From NCBI GenBank assembly GCA_036443455.1, contig JAZFYI010000172.1:1-23243 (forward strand): a stretch of 23,243 bases of DNA. Direction: 5' to 3'. The translations under genes were made by a program, and so were the position numbers. Of this stretch, positions 1-7,275 are shown one piece after another. This DNA comes from MnTg04 sp036443455. Its GTDB lineage: Bacteria; Pseudomonadota; Gammaproteobacteria; Steroidobacterales; MnTg04. Under the pieces are notes generated by a model. The model was given only the letters and a program-made list of their open reading frames with translations, was not told where the DNA came from and did no database searches. Position 1 is the first letter of the stretch. Every line of letters starts with the position of its first letter.

Positions 1-855
1 GATGAATCCCGCGTGCAGGGTAATTCTTCGCTGGCCAACCGTTCGGCCAAGTTCCGTTTCCGTGGAGTTTCCGCGCACGCGGCCGCGGCGCCGGAAAAAG
101 CACGCTCGGCGCTGGATGCCGTCGAAGTCTTTAATTTCATGGTCAACCTGATGCGCGAGCATGTGCAGCAGGAGACCCGTATCCATTACGTGATCACGGC
201 CGGTGGCCACGCGCCCAATGTCGTCCCCGATTTTGCCGAGGTGTATTACTACGTGCGGCATCCGGAAACCCAAACGCTGTTGCAGATATGGGAACGGGTG
301 GAAGTCGCTGCCAAAGCGGCGGCAATGGGAACCGGCACGACGATGGACCGCGAAATCATCCATGGCAATCACGCCCTGTTGTCCAACATGACGCTGGCCA
401 AAGCCATGCAGAAAAACCTGGAAAGCGTTGGCGGCGTTAGCTACGACGCCAGGGAAAAGGCGTTCGCCGAGGCAATTTATCCCACGTTGAACCAGCCGGA
501 AAATGCCCTGGGCAGCGAAGCCACCATCATGCCGATCAAGCTGGAGAGCGGCAGCGGATCGACCGATGTTGGCGATGTGAGCTGGAACGCACCGACGGTC
601 GAGCTACGCGCGGCGACCTGGGTGCCTGGCACTGAGGCACACACCTGGCAGGCGGTAGCGGCCGGTGGCACCAGCATCGGCATCAAGGGTGTGCAAGTGG
701 CGGCCAAGACCCTGGCGCTGACGGCCAGGGAACTGTACGCAGACCCGGCGCTACTGGCCCGGGCGCAAAAAGAATTTGCGGAAAAACGGGGCGCCGATTT
801 TATTTATGAGCCGTTGCTCGGCGACCGCGAGCCGCCGCTGGATTTCCGCAAATAA
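1..855 (+). CDS. AbgB-like M20D amidohydrolase, 3' part
   Basis: The reading frame is open from the first base, so the gene begins outside the window; 284 codons plus the stop are visible, while the family is usually about 480 residues. The protein resembles p-aminobenzoyl-glutamate hydrolase subunit B and related M20 peptidases that hydrolyse amide bonds of N-acylated amino acids with a two-metal centre. Visible family signatures are the dimerisation-domain stretch VSAHAAAAPEKARSALDA, then AGGHAPNVVPD, the GSTDVGDVSWNAPT block, and HTWQ near the C-terminus, whose His is a metal ligand in the family. The N-terminal metal-binding half is not visible. The stop lies two bases from the stop of the convergent TPR gene. 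The exact substrate cannot be told from the sequence. Confidence 0.88.
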   Translation, partial: DESRVQGNSSLANRSAKFRFRGVSAHAAAAPEKARSALDAVEVFNFMVNLMREHVQQETRIHYVITAGGHAPNVVPDFAEVYYYVRHPETQTLLQIWERVEVAAKAAAMGTGTTMDREIIHGNHALLSNMTLAKAMQKNLESVGGVSYDAREKAFAEAIYPTLNQPENALGSEATIMPIKLESGSGSTDVGDVSWNAPTVELRAATWVPGTEAHTWQAVAAGGTSIGIKGVQVAAKTLALTARELYADPALLARAQKEFAEKRGADFIYEPLLGDREPPLDFRK

Positions 856-857
856 TA

Positions 858-2459
858 TTAGCGCCGGCGCACCTGCGGGTTCATGACCGGGTCACCTGGA
901 GAGTAAGCAATGACTGCCGGTTGCCCGTTCTCGTAGCGCGTGAGAACTGCACGCAGATGATCGATGCGCCTCCCACCACCGACACCCGGCGTTTGCCGGA
1001 GCCTGAGCATGGCCTGCGCCTGAAAGCCCTGCGCATCTTCAAAACGGCGGTTGGCGGCGCTGGCCATCGCCAGCGTTTCCAGCGAGTCTACACTCGGACG
1101 CGCGTCGTGGATTAGTCGTGCCAACTCCAGCGCGCGAAGCCTCTGCGCTGCGCTGATATCGGGACAAACCGAATACGCGCGCGCCAGCGCCTGGAGCAGG
1201 CTGCCATCCGCTGGCACGATCGCGAGCGCCCGATCGAGCGCGGCAAGCGCACCGCCGCAATCCCGCTGCGCCAGTTTCGCCAGCGCGAGACGATACCAAA
1301 ATACCGCAGTGTCATTATCGGCTTCGGCCAACAATTGAAAATGCGTTTCGGCATCGGCGTAACGTCCCGAACGCATCAGGCTGTTGGCCAGCATCAGCCG
1401 CGCCTCGGGCAAGCCGTGATCGAGCGACAGCGCTGCGGCATATTGTTGGTCAGCCCTGTCCTGCAGGCCCTGCGATTCCAGGGCCATCCCGTACCGGTAA
1501 TGCACGAACGGATCGTCCAGCCCCAGCGTCAGCGCACGCTCAAAGGCGGCAATTGCCTCACTGATGCGACCGACCAGTTGCAATGCCTGGCCCAGTGTAG
1601 CCTGGGCATAAGCATCGTCCGGCTTCAGCGCGACCGCTTTTTGGATTTGCACCACGGCCATGGAATCCTTCCCGGCACGCAACAGCGCGAGACCGCGTTC
1701 GAGGTAAAGCTGACCGCTGCGCGACAATGACTCCACATCGGTCAGCAGCGGATCCGCGACCGGCGGTGGTGTTCGCCCGGCCAGCTCAAGCTGCCTTTTT
1801 GCCGCTTCCAGCCGGCCGGTTTGCCTGAGTGCCTGGGCCAACGGGTAATGCAACTGATTTGCCGCCGGGTTAAGGCGCAAAGCCCTGCCAAGCAGCGTGA
1901 TCGCCCGTGGGTAATCGCGCTCCCTGATCGCGATCCGGGCCAGCCCGGCCAGCGCCGCAACGTGCTCCGGCTGGCGGTTCAGCAGGGACTCAAAACTTGT
2001 TTTTGCCGCCGACTGTCTGCCATCACTCAATTCGCTTTGTGCCAGCCTGAAGACCGCAGTCATATAGTCTGGCTCGATGAGCAGCGCTTTGCGAAAACCC
2101 CGAATCGCCTCCGCATGCTTGCCCTGTTCCTGCTGTGTATAGGCGAGCAGGTAATTCCAGAGAAAATCATTCGGACTTTGCTCGACTGCTTGCTTAAAAG
2201 CGGCCTCGGCGGCATACATCAGGTGATGGGCAAGATAGAGCCTGCCCAGTTCGCCATAAGCGGCCCCGCTTTCCTGTGCCGATGGCGCTGCGCCAAGCGC
2301 TCGCTCCAGCTCCTGCCGGCCGTCCCGCAACGCCTCGGCTACGGCCGGTTCGAAGGATTCGAGGTCCGGATGGGGTAGCTCCACCGCCGCTTGTGTTAGC
2401 GCGCCGCCCGGCACAAAAAACAAGCCCGCAACGGATAGCAATAGCAGGCGTATTGTCAT
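858..2459 (-). CDS. Exported tetratricopeptide-repeat protein
   Basis: A 533-residue protein beginning with a Sec-type signal peptide (MTIRLLLLSVAGLFFVPGG, cleavage probably after ALTQAA). From about residue 60 to 480 it is made of roughly ten TPR-like helical pairs; clear examples are YLAHHLMYAAEAAFKQAVEQ, AEAIRGFRKALLIEPD, YPRAITLLGRALRLNP and ISEAIAAFERALTLG. TPR solenoids bind partner proteins; no catalytic domain is visible. Its ATG overlaps the TGA of the upstream FG-GAP gene by four bases (ATGA, 2456-2459), so the two are translationally coupled and probably act together outside the cytoplasm. The last 40 residues, rich in Arg, Gly and Pro, are not TPR. The specific function is unknown. 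Confidence 0.85.
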   Translation of the reverse strand: MTIRLLLLSVAGLFFVPGGALTQAAVELPHPDLESFEPAVAEALRDGRQELERALGAAPSAQESGAAYGELGRLYLAHHLMYAAEAAFKQAVEQSPNDFLWNYLLAYTQQEQGKHAEAIRGFRKALLIEPDYMTAVFRLAQSELSDGRQSAAKTSFESLLNRQPEHVAALAGLARIAIRERDYPRAITLLGRALRLNPAANQLHYPLAQALRQTGRLEAAKRQLELAGRTPPPVADPLLTDVESLSRSGQLYLERGLALLRAGKDSMAVVQIQKAVALKPDDAYAQATLGQALQLVGRISEAIAAFERALTLGLDDPFVHYRYGMALESQGLQDRADQQYAAALSLDHGLPEARLMLANSLMRSGRYADAETHFQLLAEADNDTAVFWYRLALAKLAQRDCGGALAALDRALAIVPADGSLLQALARAYSVCPDISAAQRLRALELARLIHDARPSVDSLETLAMASAANRRFEDAQGFQAQAMLRLRQTPGVGGGRRIDHLRAVLTRYENGQPAVIAYSPGDPVMNPQVRRR

Positions 2460-4201
2460 TCGGTGCTGGCCCCGCTGCCTTTGCGCAGCGTATGGTAGCG
2501 ACCGGCATCGAGCCCTTGCCAGTGTTCGCGTTGCCGATCCGGCCAGACGACATCGACGCGGTATTTGCCCGGTTCCTTTTTGCCCAGACCGAAAACCACC
2601 CGCGGATCGCTCGCCGATGCGTAACTGCCATCGGCACCGGTGCGCCCGAGTCGAATTTTTCCGTCACCTCCGCTGATACTGACCAAGGCGCCGAGTCGAT
2701 CGACGCGACCACCGGCATCGGTCAGCCTGAAACCGATCCAGCCGGCGTGGTTTCCGGCCTGGTTGAGCAACAGGCGTGCCGGACCCGCGTTGTTGGCAAC
2801 CAGGAGATCTATATCCCCATCGTTGTCGATATCACCCGCTGCCACGCCGCGACTGATCTCAGCCACGTCAAAAACCGGGTCATCGGTGAGTTCGAGCAAC
2901 TTGAATTGCGTGTTGCCCAGGTTGCCAAAAAGCTGGTTGGCCTGGCCGAGTGGATAAGGGTCGCCGCGATCGACCCACTCCTGCTTACGCGTGACCGCGC
3001 CGTTGGCGACGAACAAATCCAGCCAGCCATCGTTATCGTAATCGAGCCAGACCGCGCCAAAACCAGTGTAGGCAAAACTGGCGCCTGCCAGGCCGGCGGT
3101 CGCCGTTCGGTCTTCGAACCAGCCATTGCCATCGTTGACATACAGCGTGTTGGTTTCCCGCGCCAGGTGGGTCATCAGCAGATCCATGTCGCCATCGCCG
3201 TCAAAATCGGCGGCAGCTACTCCCATGCTGGCCTCCGGCGCACCATCCATGTTCACGGCGACTCCCGACAAATACGCCTCATCGTTAAACCGCCCTTCCC
3301 CGTCATTGATCCACAACTGGTTCGGCACGCCATCGTTGGCCACGTAGATGTCGATCGCCAGATCGCCGTTGAAATCGGCGGCCACGACCCCGAGCGCACC
3401 CCCGGTCATCGCATGGATTCCAGCGACCCGGCTAACATCGGCAAAGCTGCCGTTGCCCAGGTTCCGGTACAAGGTGTCGTTTTGCGGCCGGTACACCTTG
3501 GGTGAGCAATAATCCCTGGCGCTGGTCGTCGACCGGCACGGTTTGTTGCCGGCAATCGTATAATCCACGTAATTGCCGACATAAATATCGAGCAGGCCAT
3601 CGCCATCGTAATCCACGAAACTGCTGCTGACGCTCCATGCCGGATCGCCGACGCCGGCGGCCGCGGTCACATCGGTGAAGGTGCCATCGCCGTTGTTATG
3701 CAATAGCTGGTTCGGGCCGAAATTGCTGATATACAGATCGACATACCCGTCGTTATCGAAATCACCGGTTGCGACACCCATGCCATAGGCCGGTGCGAAA
3801 ATGCCGGCCTGTTTCGTGACATCGGTGAAACGGAGGCGATCTGACCCTCCATCGCCAGAGTCGTTGCGGTACAAACGATCGGTCAGCGGTAGCTCGTGTT
3901 GCGGTGGGAAAGTCGCCGCGGAAATCTTTTTGTCCGCCCCGAGCATTGCGCCCTGCACCAGGTAAATATCCAGGTCGCCGTCGTTGTCAAAGTCGAACAT
4001 GGCTGCACCCGACCCCATCATCTCCGCGTAATACAACTCTCCGGACATGCCGTTGAAGTGGACGAAATCGAGGCCACTATCGGCCGTGATATCGACAAAC
4101 GGGCGACCCTGTGTCGTATCGCGTTCGGCCAGTGATGCCGGTACTGCCGCGAACGCCGCGATCAGCAAAAATATTTTGTGCTTTGTGCTGGGATGGTTCA
4201 T
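2456..4201 (-). CDS. CRTAC1-family FG-GAP/VCBS repeat protein with ASPIC/UnbV domain
   Basis: With the ATG at 4199-4201 the product is 581 residues and starts with a good Sec signal peptide (MNHPSTKHKIFLLIAAFAAV, then PASLA). An in-frame ATG at 4282 would add 27 residues in front of the signal and is unlikely. Seven calcium-binding-like FG-GAP loops follow one another, including DFDNDGDLD (about residue 70), DFDNDGYVD, DYDGDGLLD, DFDGDGDMD, DYDNDGWLD and DIDNDGDID, which predict a beta-propeller. DFNGDLAID is a degenerate copy. The last 100 residues match the ASPIC/UnbV domain of human CRTAC1-like proteins (RLGALVSISGGDGKIRLGRT region). The protein should be exported and bind Ca2+; its ligand is unknown. 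Cysteines flank the loop TIAGNKPCRSTTSARDYCSP, possibly a disulfide. The next gene overlaps its stop. Confidence 0.88.
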   Translation of the reverse strand: MNHPSTKHKIFLLIAAFAAVPASLAERDTTQGRPFVDITADSGLDFVHFNGMSGELYYAEMMGSGAAMFDFDNDGDLDIYLVQGAMLGADKKISAATFPPQHELPLTDRLYRNDSGDGGSDRLRFTDVTKQAGIFAPAYGMGVATGDFDNDGYVDLYISNFGPNQLLHNNGDGTFTDVTAAAGVGDPAWSVSSSFVDYDGDGLLDIYVGNYVDYTIAGNKPCRSTTSARDYCSPKVYRPQNDTLYRNLGNGSFADVSRVAGIHAMTGGALGVVAADFNGDLAIDIYVANDGVPNQLWINDGEGRFNDEAYLSGVAVNMDGAPEASMGVAAADFDGDGDMDLLMTHLARETNTLYVNDGNGWFEDRTATAGLAGASFAYTGFGAVWLDYDNDGWLDLFVANGAVTRKQEWVDRGDPYPLGQANQLFGNLGNTQFKLLELTDDPVFDVAEISRGVAAGDIDNDGDIDLLVANNAGPARLLLNQAGNHAGWIGFRLTDAGGRVDRLGALVSISGGDGKIRLGRTGADGSYASASDPRVVFGLGKKEPGKYRVDVVWPDRQREHWQGLDAGRYHTLRKGSGASTE

Positions 4202-4338
4202 CGGTCTGGCATGAAACGCTCTCGGAACTTTTCCGGCGGGCACCGCCGTTGTGGCACGTAGGTTAGAAGTCAGCGCAAACAAAAGTCAATCCGTCGAACT
4301 ACGGTGGTATCCTGCCGCCTTCTGCAAAGGATATATGC

Positions 4339-5259
4339 ATGGCCCACGATGGATCACTAAAGGTCGTTATCGCCGCTTTGGTCGGCAATTTTACGATTGC
4401 GGTAACCAAGTTTGCCGCGGCGGCGTATACCGGCAGTTCCGCGATGCTCAGCGAAGGCGTCCATTCGCTGGTCGATACCGGCAACCAGGCGCTGATGTTG
4501 CTGGGAATAACCCGGTCCAAAAAGCCAGCCGATGAACAGCATCCATTCGGCTATGGCATGGAACTGTATTTCTGGGCCTTCGTCGTCGCGTTGCTGTTGT
4601 TTTCGCTGGGCGCCGGCGTCTCGATCTACGAGGGCATCCTGAAAATCAGGAACCCGCACCCGATGACCAGCCCCGGCGTCAACTACATCGTCCTGGGCGC
4701 CGCATTCCTGATTGAAATGTGGGCATGGACAGTCGCGTTCAACGAATTCAAGGGGGGTATCGGGCGAGCCGGCTTCTGGCACGCTACGCGCACCAGCAAG
4801 AACCCGGCCGTTTTCATTGTGCTTTTCGAGGACACGGCGGCCCTGTTGGGACTGCTGGTCGCTTTTGCCGCCATCGCCGCGAGCCAGATACTCGACATGC
4901 CGATCCTCGATGGCGTCGGCTCGCTGATCATCGGCCTGATTCTCGCGCTGACCGCGATCATCCTGGTCATCGAATGCAAGGCCCTGCTGATCGGTGAAGC
5001 GGCAAGCCCGGCGATCATCAAAGGCATCCGCAAACTGGCCAATGAACAGCCGGAAGTCCTGGGCATCAATGAACTGAGAACCATGCACTTAGGTCCCGAT
5101 GACGTGTTGCTGGCCTTGAGCCTGGACTTCAAAAATAACCTGAACGCGGGTCAGGTCGAGGTCACGGTGAGCCGCCTCGAAAAGCAAATCAAGGAACGCT
5201 ACCAGGAAATACGCAGGGTTTTTATCGAAATCCAGTCGCCCGGCGCCGCGGCCGACTGA
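4339..5259 (+). CDS. Cation diffusion facilitator (CDF) family transporter
   Basis: A 306-residue inner-membrane protein with about six hydrophobic segments and a cytoplasmic C-terminal domain of about 90 residues (from GEAASPAIIKGI), the standard CDF plan. CDF proteins export Zn2+, Fe2+ or Mn2+ in exchange for protons. The TM2 metal site is present: H42xxxD46 in SEGVHSLVDTGNQ. In TM5 the usual HxxxD is not present; the segment reads FIVLFEDTAALLG, with E164-D165, resembling the SLC30A9-like branch of the family. The start is supported by AAAGGA about eight bases upstream of the ATG. The gene stands alone and converges on the DsbA-family gene with two bases between stops. Metal specificity cannot be read from the sequence. 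Confidence 0.9.
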   Translation: MAHDGSLKVVIAALVGNFTIAVTKFAAAAYTGSSAMLSEGVHSLVDTGNQALMLLGITRSKKPADEQHPFGYGMELYFWAFVVALLLFSLGAGVSIYEGILKIRNPHPMTSPGVNYIVLGAAFLIEMWAWTVAFNEFKGGIGRAGFWHATRTSKNPAVFIVLFEDTAALLGLLVAFAAIAASQILDMPILDGVGSLIIGLILALTAIILVIECKALLIGEAASPAIIKGIRKLANEQPEVLGINELRTMHLGPDDVLLALSLDFKNNLNAGQVEVTVSRLEKQIKERYQEIRRVFIEIQSPGAAAD

Positions 5260-5266
5260 GCTCAGT
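5255..5266. other. Palindrome spanning two convergent stop codons
   Basis: ACTGAGCTCAGT is a perfect 12-bp palindrome holding the TGA of the CDF gene (5257-5259) and the reverse-strand TGA of the DsbA-family gene (5262-5264). CGGCCG hexamers flank it on both sides and could lengthen a cruciform or hairpin. There is no T-run, so it is not a classical intrinsic terminator; a bidirectional transcript-end structure is possible. Confidence 0.35.
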
Positions 5267-5960
5267 GCACGCGGCCGGATTTGGCTGGATTGGAGCCGTC
5301 ATCATCAAACAAGACCTGGTCGAACACGCGAACCAATGCGTCCGCATCCTGCGCCCCTGCGACCGCGTATTTGCCATTGAGGATGTAGTTGGGCACACCG
5401 CTCACGCCTAGCTGCCGCAGGTGCTTCTCTTCGGCGCGGACTTCTGCCAGGCCGCTGTCCCAGCGCTGAAATCTGTCGATCGCTTCCGCGTCGAGACCGG
5501 CCTGGCGGGCAAGCACGGATAACAGGTCATTGTCGCCGATATCCCTGCCGTGTTCGAAAAAATTGCTGAATATCAAAGCGACCAGCCGGTTTTGTTGCGG
5601 ACCGGGACCGGCAATCTGAATCAGGCGATGTGCATTCAGCGTGTTGGGTATGCGTTCGAGCTGGTCGAAGCGGAAAATGCTCCCCTCTTTTTCGCCCACG
5701 ACGGTGAGTTCATCGAGGAACGGCTGGACCAGTTCGCGTCCACCGAAGCGTTTGTCCAGGTATTCGTCGAAAGACATGCCCTCGACCGGCATATCCGGAT
5801 TGAGTTGAAACGGGTGCCACAAGACTTTGGGCGGATCGCCACCCTGGATATGGGTCAGCGCTTGCTCAAGCCGGCTCTTCCCCAGGTAGCACCAGGGACA
5901 AATGAAATCAGCGACGGCATCGACTTGCAGGCTCATGAATTTCGGTATCTCCGTTTGCAT
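5262..5960 (-). CDS. FrnE-like DsbA-family oxidoreductase
   Basis: A 232-residue thioredoxin-fold protein of the FrnE/DsbA-like group, annotated elsewhere as 2-hydroxychromene-2-carboxylate isomerase-like or polyketide-type dithiol oxidoreductases. The active site is C21-P-W-C24 in ADFICPWCYLGKSR, and the cis-proline loop is at GVSGVP190. The helical insert between them, including FQLNPDMPVEG and NTLNAHRLI, is typical of FrnE. No signal peptide is present, so it should be cytoplasmic. The start is uncertain: ATG at 5960 (used here) or ATG at 5936, which gives the family-like N-terminus MSLQVDAVADFICPWC with GGAG twelve bases upstream. A possible promoter lies immediately upstream of 5960. The natural substrate is unknown. 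Confidence 0.88.
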   Translation of the reverse strand: MQTEIPKFMSLQVDAVADFICPWCYLGKSRLEQALTHIQGGDPPKVLWHPFQLNPDMPVEGMSFDEYLDKRFGGRELVQPFLDELTVVGEKEGSIFRFDQLERIPNTLNAHRLIQIAGPGPQQNRLVALIFSNFFEHGRDIGDNDLLSVLARQAGLDAEAIDRFQRWDSGLAEVRAEEKHLRQLGVSGVPNYILNGKYAVAGAQDADALVRVFDQVLFDDDGSNPAKSGRVH

Positions 5961-5966
5961 TTACCC

Positions 5967-5995
5967 GATATAAGGTTAGACAGCGGAAAAACCAA
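5967..5995 (-). promoter_or_regulatory. Possible sigma70 promoter of the DsbA-family gene
   Basis: On the minus strand TTGGTT (5990-5995) is separated by 17 bases from TATATC (5967-5972). Transcription would begin near 5960, practically at the first ATG, which would favour the internal ATG at 5936 or a leaderless transcript. The match to consensus is modest. Confidence 0.3.
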
Positions 5996-6037
5996 GTGTT
6001 TGCAAAAAATGTGACAAGACTGATCTAGATAATTGAA

Positions 6038-6068
6038 ATTAAACATAGACTATAAGTCTATGTTTAAT
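6038..6068. terminator. AT-rich perfect hairpin downstream of the EF-hand gene
   Basis: ATTAAACATAGACT and AGTCTATGTTTAAT form a perfect 14-bp stem around the loop ATA. The hairpin lies just after the stop of the minus-strand EF-hand gene and before the promoter region of the DsbA-family gene. On the plus strand it is followed by CAAGTTTTTT, on the minus strand by a T-rich but interrupted tail. It can act as a terminator, but the stem is AT-rich, unlike the GC-rich terminator at 6493-6519, so a binding site or processed RNA end is also possible. Confidence 0.55.
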
Positions 6069-6076
6069 CAAGTTTT

Positions 6077-6316
6077 TTAATATTCCCACCAAGTCGTTTT
6101 CCACCAGACCGTGAACTCTTCCAGATCGATTGCCCCATCGCAATTGGTATCGATCATCGAAAACCCCTCGGCAGCCTGCTGGGTCGTGGCCTCCGGCGAA
6201 AGCGTTTTCAACAGGCTCTGAAACTCCTTGAAATCGATATGGCCGTTGCCGTCGCTATCGAAGTATGCAAAGTTCGAACTGATGTCTTCCTGGCGTTTTT
6301 CCCAAGCTTCTTCCAT
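6077..6316 (-). CDS. Small two-EF-hand calcium-binding protein
   Basis: A 79-residue protein with two complete EF-hand loops, DSDGNGHIDFKE and DTNCDGAIDLEE, each with acidic residues at positions 1, 3, 5 and 12 or equivalents and a central Ile at position 8. No signal peptide is seen, so it should be cytoplasmic and could buffer or sense Ca2+. The start at 6316 is well supported by AGGAG six bases upstream; the frame stays open further upstream but has no better start. The C-terminus is unusually aromatic (EEFTVWWKTTWWEY). The protein is paralogous to the one encoded at 8536-8760, which shares the layout and the EFxxWW ending. A small hairpin (CCGGTA/TACCGG, 6329-6344) sits just upstream of the ribosome site. 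Confidence 0.88.
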   Translation of the reverse strand: MEEAWEKRQEDISSNFAYFDSDGNGHIDFKEFQSLLKTLSPEATTQQAAEGFSMIDTNCDGAIDLEEFTVWWKTTWWEY

Positions 6317-6492
6317 CGTTTTCTCCTGCCGGTATCGGTACCGGGTTTCCTGGTCCGGCATCGATCCTGTTAACCAAGCTATGCGGATAATCCGAAAAGA
6401 TGGGCAACTGTGCAACACGCACGGCGATTTTTCTTGGTCCTGGAGTAGCGACGACCGGGAAAATCGCTCGGGAAACAGCTCTATTTCGCGGC

Positions 6493-6519
6493 AAAAAAAT
6501 GGCCGGCTAGGAGCCGGCC
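6493..6519 (-). terminator. Rho-independent terminator of the beta-repeat protein gene
   Basis: Read on the minus strand, GGCCGGCT and AGCCGGCC form a perfect 8-bp GC-rich stem with a 3-base loop, followed by A and a run of seven T (6499-6493). It begins about 38 bases after the stop at 6558. This is a textbook intrinsic terminator. Confidence 0.9.
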
Positions 6520-6557
6520 ACAATCATTATCCATATAAACCCGCTGGTTAAAGGCGT

Positions 6558-7274
6558 TCAACCGCTGCTGATGGTGAGCTGAGCATTGCCAACATCGGCC
6601 GACACATCGAACTCATCGGTTCCCGATCCCTCACGCTCCAGGCCGGCGCCAGGGCCCCACCCGCGTTCCACCGGGTAATTTTTGCCATTTATTTTCAGGG
6701 AAACATTGCCTACATCCGCATCCAGTTCGATGTTGCCGATCGATTGCGTCGCGCTGTTGACTCTTACATTGCCAACCGAGGCATGTGCACGAACATCGCC
6801 ACCCGGAACGTCGATCCTGACCTCACCAACTCCGGCATGCGTGTTCACGCCGCCGGCGACACCCTCGATATTGATCCGGCCGACGCCGATCCTGACCCTG
6901 GCCTGCAACCTGGCAGGTACCTCGATCTTCCAGTGTTCCTCGATATCGTCTTCGTCAACGCCACGAGGAAAATCGAGCATCAGGGAAAGTTTTCCTTTTT
7001 TCGACGTGCTTTGCAGCGTAATTTTTTCCAGGTCCTCACGATCGGGTCCGGCGCCAAACCAGTTGTCGTCCGGCTCGATTGACACCAGCACAGTGATCTC
7101 ATCGCCACCGCTGGCGATCATTTCGATCGAGCCGACCCCGGCGTTGATCGAGATGACATCAACACCATCGGCAGAAAAGCTGTCGCCGATTTCCCGAGTT
7201 GCATCGGCATTGGCTACTGCCACGCTCATCATCACGATGATGAAACCGGCAAGTAAATTCAGTATCTTAGGCAT
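6558..7274 (-). CDS. Exported beta-repeat (DUF4097-like) protein
   Basis: A 238-residue protein with a Sec signal peptide (MPKILNLLAGFIIVMMSVAV, cleavage after ANA). The rest is built from short repeats of the type x-V-G-x-[IV]-x-[IVL] at roughly 17-20 residue spacing (AGVGSIEM, GVGRINIEG, AGVGEVRIDV, ASVGNVRVN, ADVGNVSLKI, ADVGNAQLTI), as in DUF4097-type putative adhesins that fold as a beta-solenoid. A negatively charged insert (GVDEDDIEEHW) interrupts the middle. The start at 7274 has GGGAGGAG about eight bases upstream. It is periplasmic or secreted; no enzymatic motif is visible. Such domains are often described as adhesin-like, but a function is not established. It is divergent from the esterase gene and has its own terminator. 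Confidence 0.82.
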   Translation of the reverse strand: MPKILNLLAGFIIVMMSVAVANADATREIGDSFSADGVDVISINAGVGSIEMIASGGDEITVLVSIEPDDNWFGAGPDREDLEKITLQSTSKKGKLSLMLDFPRGVDEDDIEEHWKIEVPARLQARVRIGVGRINIEGVAGGVNTHAGVGEVRIDVPGGDVRAHASVGNVRVNSATQSIGNIELDADVGNVSLKINGKNYPVERGWGPGAGLEREGSGTDEFDVSADVGNAQLTISSG

Positions 7275-7275
7275 T

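Noticed and set aside
2276..3505. Open frame of 409 codons on the plus strand
   Set aside because: It lies opposite the FG-GAP and TPR genes, whose repeats, signal peptides and family motifs are clear; long antisense frames are expected in GC-rich coding DNA.
2800..4050. Recurring short DNA similarities such as CCGTCGTTGTC and ATCGCCGTC
   Set aside because: They come from repeated DxDxDG codons of the FG-GAP loops and are explained by the protein repeats, not by a DNA repeat or CRISPR array.
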